Assembly (NCBI GenBank): GCA_913065005.1
Contig: CAJYAJ010000001.1
Coordinates: 1-64,000, forward strand
DNA from: an uncultured Verrucomicrobiota bacterium
GTDB taxonomy: Bacteria > Verrucomicrobiota > Kiritimatiellia > Kiritimatiellales > Pontiellaceae
Direction of reading: 5' to 3'
DNA: 64,000 bases
Part shown: positions 1 to 7,412 of the stretch, one piece after another
How positions within the stretch are numbered: the first letter of the stretch is position 1
Layout of the letters: each line of letters starts with the position of its first letter
Position numbers and translations under genes: made by a program
Notes under the pieces: generated by a model
The model's input: only the letters and a program-made list of their open reading frames with translations
Databases searched by the model: none
What the model was told of the DNA's origin: nothing

Positions 1-1
1 G

Positions 2-172
2 AACGTGATGATCAATATCGAGGTGCCTGGCAAGCTTTCTGAAAAAGAGAAAAAAGAGATGGAAAAATTGTGTACGTCTCTGCATGAAAATCATTTTGAA
101 GAATCGGTACAGCTTCAAAAGGATGCGAGTCGATTTTACGAGCGTAAACAAAAACTTGAGAACGATGAATGA
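2..172 (+). CDS. dnaJ: Molecular chaperone DnaJ, C-terminal fragment (partial)
   Basis: Open from the window edge to a TGA, 56 codons; too short for the ORF track and cut by the window start. The peptide begins with a beta-strand phrase, VMINIEVPGKLSEKEK, then a charged helical tail. This is the usual end of the DnaJ C-terminal substrate-binding domain (typically V.VEVP..L...Q...). DnaJ is the Hsp40 co-chaperone that delivers unfolded clients to DnaK. The TGA overlaps the ATG of rsmE in an ATGA, and dnaJ next to rsmE is a common bacterial arrangement. The J domain and zinc centre lie outside the window, so the call rests on the tail and the neighbour. Confidence 0.72.
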   Translation, partial: NVMINIEVPGKLSEKEKKEMEKLCTSLHENHFEESVQLQKDASRFYERKQKLENDE

Positions 173-882
173 GAATAAATTGTCTGGTCGAATCGGCTCG
201 TTGGGCTGAGTCTCGGATCGTTCTTTCGCTGGAGCAGTCGCACCATTTGGCTCGTGTTTTGCGCGTGACGGAGGGGCAGGAACTTACGGTTTTTGATGGC
301 AAGGGGCAGGTGGCTATCGGGACGGTGGATCAGCTTTCAAAGCGGGAAGTGTGTCTAGCGTTATGTGAGCGGTGGCAGGCGCCCAAGCCAGTGGCCGAGT
401 TGGAATTAATCCAAGCGTTGCCGAAGCCGGATCGATGGGAGTGGGTATTGCAAAAAGCAGTTGAGTTGGGGGCGACCGCCATCCGACCGGTTATCACGCA
501 ACACACGGAGTCTCGCTTCAGTGAAAAAAAAGTGAAGCGCTGGCATCAGATTATTCAAGGTGCTGCTGAGCAGTGTGAAGTGCGCTGGCTTCCGATGCTT
601 CATCCTGTGCAACCCTTGATGGAGGTGTTGCCTCGGCTCAACCTGTATGAGCGCTCGCTGATAGCTTCGCTCTATCCGGGAGCTCAAGCGTTGCAAGAGG
701 TGGAGCTGAAAGGGGTGCAATCGGTCTCGTTGCTGATTGGACCTGAAGGAGACTTTACGCAGGAAGAAGTGGATGCGGCTGTGGATGCAGGCGCTCAGTC
801 GGTTAGCTTTGGGCCTCGTATTTTGCGAACGGAAACGGCGGCAATTTATGGTTTAAGCATCTTGAGCCATGGGGTAATGTAG
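169..882 (+). CDS. rsmE: 16S rRNA (uracil-1498-N3)-methyltransferase RsmE
   Basis: 237 aa, the normal family length. RsmE is a SPOUT-class (knotted) methyltransferase that uses SAM to methylate U1498 in the decoding centre of 16S rRNA. The N-terminal PUA-like part contains HHLARVLRVTEGQ. The C-terminal knot carries the diagnostic LLIGPEGDFTQEE and LRTETAA motifs that bind SAM. The start ATG lies inside the dnaJ stop (ATGA), implying translational coupling. parA begins four bases after its stop, so dnaJ, rsmE and parA are probably co-transcribed. Confidence 0.95.
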   Translation: MRINCLVESARWAESRIVLSLEQSHHLARVLRVTEGQELTVFDGKGQVAIGTVDQLSKREVCLALCERWQAPKPVAELELIQALPKPDRWEWVLQKAVELGATAIRPVITQHTESRFSEKKVKRWHQIIQGAAEQCEVRWLPMLHPVQPLMEVLPRLNLYERSLIASLYPGAQALQEVELKGVQSVSLLIGPEGDFTQEEVDAAVDAGAQSVSFGPRILRTETAAIYGLSILSHGVM

Positions 883-886
883 AACA

Positions 887-1672
887 ATGCAGACGGTGGT
901 TGTAGCATTAGCAAATCAAAAGGGTGGGGTTGGCAAAACAACTACGGCCATAAATTTTTCGGCGTGTTTGGCAGAAAAAAATAAGCGGATTCTTTTGGTA
1001 GATTTGGATCCCCAAGCCAATGCGACCAGTGGGTTGGGTGTGGAGAAGACTCCGGGGGCGAGTATATTTCCGGCTTTGCTAGGAGAGTGTTCGGGGCTTG
1101 ATAAAATTCAATCTACGGCGGTGAAGAACTTGGATATAATTCCCTCGGAATTGGATTTGGCGGGGGCTGAGATTGCGATTGCGCGCCACGATGACTATTT
1201 ACATAAACTGAAAACGGCATTGGAGCCGATTATTTCATCGGCTCGATATGATGTGATTTTATTGGATTGTCCGCCCTCTCTGGGCATTTTATTCATGAAC
1301 GCATTGAATGTGGCGCATGAGGTAATCATCCCTATGCAGTGCGAATATCTCGCCCTCGAAGGGCTGGGCGTGATGGTGGATATTGTTCAGCAAATCGCGG
1401 ATGCTGGCAACGCGCGGTTGCATATCAGTGGCATCTTGATGACGATGTATAACCCAAGCACTAATCTTTCACAGCAAGTGGTTCAAGAGGTGATTAAGCA
1501 TTTTGGAGATCGCGTATTTGAAACCTTAATTCCTCGAAATGTTCGATTGAGTGAGGCGCCCAGTTATGGATTGCCGATCAATAAACACGATCCACATTGT
1601 GTTGGAACGGCGGCGTATCGGTCGCTTGCAAAAGAGTTTATTACGCGCCAGCAGCTTAAAGGGTCTGAATAA
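887..1672 (+). CDS. parA: ParA/Soj-type chromosome-partitioning ATPase
   Basis: 261 aa. It has the deviant Walker A of the ParA/MinD class near residue 10 (QKGGVGKTT), a Walker A' region VDLDPQANATSGLG, and the VILLDCPPSLG Walker B. The length and the absence of an N-terminal HTH fit the short chromosomal Soj type rather than plasmid type Ia ParA. Soj binds DNA non-specifically as an ATP dimer and is stimulated by ParB to move origins. No parB follows: the next gene is on the other strand and its 3' end overlaps parA by 17 bases. An orphan ParA with another cargo is possible. Confidence 0.9.
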   Translation: MQTVVVALANQKGGVGKTTTAINFSACLAEKNKRILLVDLDPQANATSGLGVEKTPGASIFPALLGECSGLDKIQSTAVKNLDIIPSELDLAGAEIAIARHDDYLHKLKTALEPIISSARYDVILLDCPPSLGILFMNALNVAHEVIIPMQCEYLALEGLGVMVDIVQQIADAGNARLHISGILMTMYNPSTNLSQQVVQEVIKHFGDRVFETLIPRNVRLSEAPSYGLPINKHDPHCVGTAAYRSLAKEFITRQQLKGSE

Positions 1673-2123
1673 ACTCAAATACTTTTTGAGGGTGTGCTTC
1701 TGCTTTAGGGACCCGTTTCCAGTGTTTGATTATGGTTCCCTCGGTGTCGATAATGACGGTAGAGCGGATGCATCCGATACTTTTTCTCCCGTATAGAACT
1801 TTTTCTCCCCATGCGCCATAAGCGGCCATCATTTGGGTGTCTGGATCGGAGAGTAGGACGAAGGGAAGGTTAAAATCACGGATGAATTTATCATGAGATT
1901 CTAACCCATCTTTACTCACACCGAGCACCACTGTGTGGTGGTCGGTAAAGGCGTTGTTAAGGTCGCGAAAGCCGCAAGATTCTTTGGTGCAGCCGGGTGT
2001 GTTGTCTTTTGGGTAAAAGTAGATGACGATATTCTTCCCTTTATAATCTGCCAGGGTATGCGTTTTTTTGTCGCTACCTTGTAGGGTAAAGGCGGGGGCT
2101 TTTTTTCCTTCTAGTTCGTTCAT
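1656..2123 (-). CDS. bcp: Peroxiredoxin, Bcp/PrxQ type
   Basis: 155 aa from the ATG at 2123, chosen over the longer ORF because GGAG lies six bases upstream. This is a thioredoxin-fold peroxidase that reduces H2O2 and organic hydroperoxides in the cytoplasm. The active-site phrase DNTPGCTKESCGFRD has the peroxidatic Cys and, five residues on, the resolving Cys typical of the PrxQ/Bcp subgroup. YFYPKD and GVSKD fit the family. It starts 14 bases after the stop of the secreted repeat protein and is probably the last gene of the long mre-rng-galM transcript. Its 3' end overlaps convergent parA. Confidence 0.93.
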   Translation of the reverse strand: MNELEGKKAPAFTLQGSDKKTHTLADYKGKNIVIYFYPKDNTPGCTKESCGFRDLNNAFTDHHTVVLGVSKDGLESHDKFIRDFNLPFVLLSDPDTQMMAAYGAWGEKVLYGRKSIGCIRSTVIIDTEGTIIKHWKRVPKAEAHPQKVFEFIQTL

Positions 2124-2137
2124 AATGATCTCCAAGT

Positions 2138-3598
2138 TTAGGGATTAAATAGTGGGGTTATTTTTAAGAATCCAAAGGAGGCGTTGTCAACAGCAATTAC
2201 GGCTGCGCCGTCACTTGTAAGAACAATATCTTCACCGGCCCAATCCCAGCCGAGTGCTTCTCCAGGATCACCAAATGTAGTTTCCCATTCTAAAACTCCG
2301 TCTGCGGCATATTTAATAAGGTAGACCACCCATTTATCGGATAACTCATCTTGGCTATGTGCAGAATAATTTTCGTACTCATCACCGGAGCCGGCGACAA
2401 CAAGACATCCGCCATCAGGGGTAGCCCGTATGCCCCAGGCTTCATCATGAATGTATCGGGGGTCAAATCCTCTCGGATTGCCTTGGCGGCGGATCCAGAT
2501 GAGATTTCCTGAGCCATCAATTTTACAGGTGAGGGTGTCCCAGTTATTGGTTTGATTGAGACCACTGCTTTGATAACCGAAGCGGGTATGACCACTCAAA
2601 AATAGGTGGCCATGAGTGGAAACATCTAAAGCAAAGCAATGATCATCATCCGCACTTCCATCTACGCTCTCAAAGCCGTATTGGCGATGCCAAAGAACGG
2701 TTCCAGTTGAATCTATTTTTATGAGACCATATTGGGTGTTTTCCGCTGCTTGGCCCGAGATAATATATCCACCTTGGGTGGGGTATATACGATACGCTTG
2801 TGAGAGATAATTATTCAGGTCAAAGGATGCTATTTGAACTCCGTTTGAATTAAGAAAGGTGAGTTGGCCTTGGCCTTCTGTGTAGAACGTGTTTTCAGAG
2901 TCCATTGCTTGTCGATATCCCACCGCGATGTATCCCGTATCGTTTGTAGCGGCATGTTCGAATGCATCGGCTCCGCCGCTATCAAAGGTTTCAATAAAGA
3001 GCGGGACTCCGGTGCTTTTATTGAGTTTAGCAATCATACTATTTTGCCCTGAATTACTGCCATTTGATTGTTGGCTGCCAAGAATAATATAACCATCAGC
3101 TACTTCTAATGCGCTGTTCCCTAGATTGAGACTGCCTTCGATAAATAGAGCGGTTTCTTGCTTCCAAATAAGGGCCCCGTTTTCATCTACTTTAATTACT
3201 AAGATCCGTCCGCTATTGGAGGGGGAGCCACTTTCGCCTATCTGGAGAAAGCCGCCATCTGAGCATGCTAATAAAAAATGCCCGTGCGCTTCCATTTGGC
3301 TTCGTTCACCTCGATAAGAGGTAAACCAGTCGATGGTGGGAGCTGGTGGCGTCGGTTGTAATTTATAAAATAAGGTTCTTTCAGTAGCCGAATTCAACGC
3401 GATTTCATATTCAACAGTTTCAGGGGTTGTTGTGACGGCTTGTTTGTATATCCATGGAACGCGAAGGTCCTCCGTTTGCCAAAGTTGATAGCGCTTTTCA
3501 GGCTGGACGGAAAGGCGGAGGGGCGAGGGATTGCCACCCGAGCCTTGGGTGAAAAGCATTAAAAGCAGGAGGTTTAATACTAATGGATTCTTCTGCAT
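2138..3598 (-). CDS. Secreted repeat protein, probable beta-propeller
   Basis: 486 aa from the ATG at 3598. That start was chosen because it gives a signal peptide (MQKNPLVLNLLLLMLFTQG), whereas the longer ORF begins inside galM. After the signal lies a module with WQTEDLRVPWIYKQ and LFYKLQP, resembling the C-terminal module of other exported proteins in this window. Six or more repeats of about 55 residues follow, each with a glycine-rich strand (GGYIISGQ, GGCLVVAGSGD) and a G.LIW or VLEW phrase. This matches delta-60/SBBP-type propeller repeats. No catalytic motif is visible. Function unknown; extracellular or periplasmic binding is a guess from the fold. Confidence 0.75.
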   Translation of the reverse strand: MQKNPLVLNLLLLMLFTQGSGGNPSPLRLSVQPEKRYQLWQTEDLRVPWIYKQAVTTTPETVEYEIALNSATERTLFYKLQPTPPAPTIDWFTSYRGERSQMEAHGHFLLACSDGGFLQIGESGSPSNSGRILVIKVDENGALIWKQETALFIEGSLNLGNSALEVADGYIILGSQQSNGSNSGQNSMIAKLNKSTGVPLFIETFDSGGADAFEHAATNDTGYIAVGYRQAMDSENTFYTEGQGQLTFLNSNGVQIASFDLNNYLSQAYRIYPTQGGYIISGQAAENTQYGLIKIDSTGTVLWHRQYGFESVDGSADDDHCFALDVSTHGHLFLSGHTRFGYQSSGLNQTNNWDTLTCKIDGSGNLIWIRRQGNPRGFDPRYIHDEAWGIRATPDGGCLVVAGSGDEYENYSAHSQDELSDKWVVYLIKYAADGVLEWETTFGDPGEALGWDWAGEDIVLTSDGAAVIAVDNASFGFLKITPLFNP

Positions 3599-3602
3599 TC
3601 GC

Positions 3603-4631
3603 CTATTTTTCAATTCCAAATCGATACACACACGTTTGTGTATAGCGGTCGCTTGGATTGAGTTGTGTGGATGGAAAGCTGGGTTGATTCGGGCTATCTG
3701 GAAAGTGCTGGGTTTCCAGACAGAAGCCGTTTTGTTTTGCATAGATGTTGCCAGCTTTCCCGATGAAACTGTTTAAGAAATTTCCGCTGTAGAATTGAAC
3801 ACCAGGTTCAGTGGTTAAACACGTAAGGGTTCGTCCGCTAGAGGGATCAATCACTTGAGCTGCAATCGTAAGCGATCCATCGGTTTGGTTGAGGCAATAA
3901 TTGTGATCATAGCCGAGTCCTTGCACTTGATCGATATGCGTTCCGATTGCAAGGGAACAACGCAGATCCATCTCTGTGCCTTCTACGGCACGAAGCTCGC
4001 CGGTGGGAATGGCGGTTTCGTCGACAAGGGTGTAGTGGTCGGCATGAATCTGGATGTGATGATCACGAATGGTTCCACCCCCTGCTAGATTAAAATAGCT
4101 ATGGTTGGTGAGGTTGATGAAGGTGGGCTGATCGGTTTCAGCTTGGTAGTCGATTCGGAGATCATTTTCCTCGGTTAGCTGGAATGTTACCTCGACAAGA
4201 AGGTTGCCGGGATAACCCTCCTCCCCGTCGGGGCTGACGCGCTTGAGAATCAAAGTATCGGCATTCACCTGCGCTTCCCATATCTGTTTATCAAATCCTC
4301 GTAGGCCTCCATGTAGGGCGTTTTCGCCGTCGTTTTTAGCGAGTTGATAGGAGGTTCCGTTTAGGGTGAATGACCCCTTTTTCAAGCGGTTAGCAAATCG
4401 CCCACAGGTGGCACCGAAATAGGGATTATCAGCACTTTCATAGCCTGCTATATCATCAAATCCTAAGACAATATCGGAGAGGGTCCCTTCTCGATCGTGC
4501 GTTAGGATGGAGGTGATAGTCGCTCCATAATTGATGATTTCAACGAGGGTTCCTCTTTTATTTTCTAATCGGAAAAGATCAACCTTTTCGCCGTGTTTCG
4601 TGGTGCCGTAGGAGTGTGTTGTAATCGACAT
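3603..4631 (-). CDS. galM: Aldose 1-epimerase (galactose mutarotase)
   Basis: 342 aa from the ATG at 4631 (MSITTHSYG); upstream codons of the ORF overlap rng and look non-coding. GalM interconverts alpha and beta anomers of D-glucose or D-galactose. The family landmarks are NPYFGATCGRFANR, the substrate-binding ENALHGG, the catalytic His in NLTNHSYFNLAG, DHNYCLN and the catalytic Glu in TTEPGVQFYSGN. It starts four bases after the rng stop and lies in the same orientation, so it reads as a passenger of the rod-shape operon. No galK, galT or galE is nearby. Confidence 0.94.
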   Translation of the reverse strand: MSITTHSYGTTKHGEKVDLFRLENKRGTLVEIINYGATITSILTHDREGTLSDIVLGFDDIAGYESADNPYFGATCGRFANRLKKGSFTLNGTSYQLAKNDGENALHGGLRGFDKQIWEAQVNADTLILKRVSPDGEEGYPGNLLVEVTFQLTEENDLRIDYQAETDQPTFINLTNHSYFNLAGGGTIRDHHIQIHADHYTLVDETAIPTGELRAVEGTEMDLRCSLAIGTHIDQVQGLGYDHNYCLNQTDGSLTIAAQVIDPSSGRTLTCLTTEPGVQFYSGNFLNSFIGKAGNIYAKQNGFCLETQHFPDSPNQPSFPSTQLNPSDRYTQTCVYRFGIEK

Positions 4632-4635
4632 CTGT

Positions 4636-6225
4636 TTAATCCTTATTTTCCATGGTGGTGAAGAGGGTGGCATTATTATCGGTGTTGATAATGGTAAATT
4701 CTTCCACATGATAGGTGTTGTCAGCAACAAATGTTAAATGGCCTTGGAATTGTTGTTCGAGCTCGATGAGCGCCTGCTCGTCTTCGCGCCGCAGGCGATC
4801 GAGCACCTGTGGATTAATGGTAACACGCATGGAGTGCGTGCCCGTATCTTTGCGCATACATTCGTTCACGCGTCGTTGAATTTCCACACTCATAGTTAGG
4901 GCTGATTTCACGCGTCCGCGTCCGCGGCAATAATGGCAGTCATCATAACCTGCATTAAAGATACTTTCTTCCATGCGTTGGCGGGTCATCTCCAAAAGAC
5001 CGAGCTGGGAGATCTGCAATACATTGGTTCGCGCTCGATCGCTTTTGAGGCTCTCTTTTAGAGCGCGATGGATGTGTTGCTGATCTTTTTTTGATTTCAT
5101 ATCAATGAAGTCAATGATCACTAGCCCGCCGACGTTTCGTAGACGAAGTTGTCGTGCGGCCTCTTCGGCAGCTTCTAAGTTGACCTGCAGGATGGATTCT
5201 TCTTGCGTTTTTGCGCCTTTGTGTCGTCCGGTATTCACATCGATTGCGACGAGTGCTTCGGTTTCATCAAAGATGAGATAGGCGCCCGATTTGAGCCATA
5301 CTTTGCGTCGGTAGGCAGATTCGATCTGTTTTTCGACTTCAAAGTAGTCGAAGATCGGTTCGTCTCCACCGTAGAGTTGGATCCAGTTCCGAGATCGCCG
5401 TGAATATTTTTGGATGACATCGCGAGTGACCTCAAAGAGTTCCTGATTATCAATAAAGATGCGATCGATATCTTCGGTGAGGTAATCGCGGACGACTCGT
5501 TCGGCTAAGCCGGGCTCGCTGTAGAGGCAGCAGGGGGCTTTTTTGTTTTCCATTTTATCTTGGATGTCTTTCCAGACTTCAAAGAGCGTGCGGGCATCGC
5601 GTGTGAAGCTGGTGCGGCGTGTGCCAGAGCCGGCAGTGCGAACGATTAACCCAATGCCGTTTGGAACCGGAAGTCGTTGCAGAATCTTTTTGAGGCGATT
5701 GCGCTCTTTTGAATCATCAATTTTGCGGGAGATACCTTTCATTTTTGTGCCGGGCATCATCACGAGGAAGCGTCCGGGAATACTGATGTTTGCCGTGACA
5801 CGGGGTCCTTTGGTTCCAATTGCGTCTTTGGTTACCTGCACAATAATTTCGGAGCCAATCGGAAAGATTTTTGCAATTTCGCCCGGTTTATAGCGTTTTC
5901 GTTTGCGGCTGGAGCTTTTCGCTCGAACCCCTTCCTCGCGTTCGAGGCGGGCGGCGTCTTCAGGGATCATATCCCAGTAGTGAATGAAGGCATTTTTCTT
6001 GAGACCGATGTCGACGAAGGCGGCTTGTAAGCCATCTTCTAAGTTTTGGATTTTGCCTTTGAAGACGCTTCCAACAATTCGGTGATCTTCTTTTCGCTCA
6101 ATATGGAAATTATCGAGTTTGCCATTTTCAAGAATCGCAACCCGAGTTTCGAGTGATTCAATATTGATAATGATCTCTTTTTTGTGCCGGTTGGCTGGTG
6201 TTATATTTTTCAATTTTTTTAACAT
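4636..6225 (-). CDS. rng: Ribonuclease E/G family endoribonuclease (RNase G type)
   Basis: 529 aa from the ATG at 6225, preceded by AGAGGA at good spacing; an alternative ATG at 6240 overlaps the rodA stop (ATGA). Length and domain content are those of RNase G, which trims 16S rRNA 5' ends and cleaves mRNA, without the long degradosome scaffold of RNase E. It shows an N-terminal RNase H-like half-domain interrupted by an S1 domain (VFKGKIQNLEDGLQAAFVDIG). The catalytic Mg-binding segment is LVAIDVNTG and the zinc-link motif CHYCRGRGR. Its place in a mre-linked cluster matches the mreBCD...rng arrangement of other bacteria. Confidence 0.94.
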   Translation of the reverse strand: MLKKLKNITPANRHKKEIIINIESLETRVAILENGKLDNFHIERKEDHRIVGSVFKGKIQNLEDGLQAAFVDIGLKKNAFIHYWDMIPEDAARLEREEGVRAKSSSRKRKRYKPGEIAKIFPIGSEIIVQVTKDAIGTKGPRVTANISIPGRFLVMMPGTKMKGISRKIDDSKERNRLKKILQRLPVPNGIGLIVRTAGSGTRRTSFTRDARTLFEVWKDIQDKMENKKAPCCLYSEPGLAERVVRDYLTEDIDRIFIDNQELFEVTRDVIQKYSRRSRNWIQLYGGDEPIFDYFEVEKQIESAYRRKVWLKSGAYLIFDETEALVAIDVNTGRHKGAKTQEESILQVNLEAAEEAARQLRLRNVGGLVIIDFIDMKSKKDQQHIHRALKESLKSDRARTNVLQISQLGLLEMTRQRMEESIFNAGYDDCHYCRGRGRVKSALTMSVEIQRRVNECMRKDTGTHSMRVTINPQVLDRLRREDEQALIELEQQFQGHLTFVADNTYHVEEFTIINTDNNATLFTTMENKD

Positions 6226-6236
6226 AATGGATCCTC

Positions 6237-7412
6237 TCATCTGATTCTGCGGCGCTGGTAAATACTTTGAATAATGCCCAGTGCAACCAAGGTGCTAATC
6301 ATAAAGGAGCCGCCGTAGCTCATCAGAGGTAACGGCAATCCTGTAATGGGTAGCAGCCCGATGGTCATCGCAATGTTTATAAATATATGGCAAAACAATA
6401 GGGTGCTTATGCCTAGTGCTACCATTCGTCCGAATTCATCTCGCGCCCGCCATGCGGTTCGCAAGCATCGCCCTAATAAAAGCATGTAGAGCAGAAGAAT
6501 GGAGATGCTTCCTATAAAGCCCATCTCTTCGGCTATTACACAAAAAATAAAATCAGTGGGGGCTACGGTGCGTGGGAGGAAGCCGAGCATATTCTGCGTG
6601 CCTTGCAGATACCCTTTGCCACGTAAACCGCCCGATCCGACCGCTACTTGCGCTTGAAGTTTATTCCACCCTGCATCGGCGGTGTCTACATCATCGGATA
6701 GAAAGACCCGAATACGCTCTTTCTGATAGGGCTCAAGAAGCGGAACGGTTGGCAGGTGCCATTTTTGCTCTGTTGTAGATGTATTTTTATCGGCTCCGAT
6801 GGGGGCTTCATATTTAATCCATCCGCAGAGTAGAATGGAAAATAGCGTAAACCCGATAACCGTTCGCACGAGCCATTTTCGCTTAATACCGGCATATAGG
6901 AGCATCGCAATGACGGAGGGAATCATCACGAGTGCGGTGCTCAGGTCCGGTTCGAGAGCAATCAAGATGAGAGGAAGCGCAAGTAATCCGATCGCCCATA
7001 AGAAGGTTTGATTGGATTCGCGGTCTCGATCGGGTGCGGAGAGAAAAGATGCGATCATAATTAACGTGATGGGTTTTGCTAATTCAGATGGTTGGATGGT
7101 AAAGCCGGGTAGATTAATCCACCGGTGAGCGCCATTGATGGAGGGGAAGAGAAAGACCAACAAAAGGAGCCCAATGATTATTGGATAGAGCCATCCTACC
7201 CAGCGGATGAGGGATCGATAATCAAACCAGGCGGTGAAGAGATAGAGCCCTAAGCCTGCTCCGCCAAAGAAAATCTGTCGTTGCCATGTAGAGCCAACCG
7301 ATCCTGGCGCCTGAAATTGTGCGCTGTAAATAAAGAGCGTACTGATCGTTAAGAGCGCCAATACGGTGCCGGTGAGAGACCAATCCATTCGTTTGGGAGC
7401 GAGTCCGTTCAT
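6237..7412 (-). CDS. rodA: Peptidoglycan glycosyltransferase RodA (SEDS family)
   Basis: 391 aa integral membrane protein with about ten hydrophobic segments. RodA polymerises lipid II into glycan strands during cell elongation, in complex with PBP2. SEDS signatures are visible: INGAHRWINLPGFTIQPSE in the middle, DLSTALVMIPS, an LLPITGLPLPLMSYGGS loop near the C-terminus, and GFLPRTVAPTDFIFCVIAEEMG. Its ATG overlaps the mrdA stop by four bases and its TGA overlaps the possible upstream ATG of rng. The RodA rather than FtsW assignment rests on the neighbouring mreBCD and mrdA. Confidence 0.95.
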   Translation of the reverse strand: MNGLAPKRMDWSLTGTVLALLTISTLFIYSAQFQAPGSVGSTWQRQIFFGGAGLGLYLFTAWFDYRSLIRWVGWLYPIIIGLLLLVFLFPSINGAHRWINLPGFTIQPSELAKPITLIMIASFLSAPDRDRESNQTFLWAIGLLALPLILIALEPDLSTALVMIPSVIAMLLYAGIKRKWLVRTVIGFTLFSILLCGWIKYEAPIGADKNTSTTEQKWHLPTVPLLEPYQKERIRVFLSDDVDTADAGWNKLQAQVAVGSGGLRGKGYLQGTQNMLGFLPRTVAPTDFIFCVIAEEMGFIGSISILLLYMLLLGRCLRTAWRARDEFGRMVALGISTLLFCHIFINIAMTIGLLPITGLPLPLMSYGGSFMISTLVALGIIQSIYQRRRIR

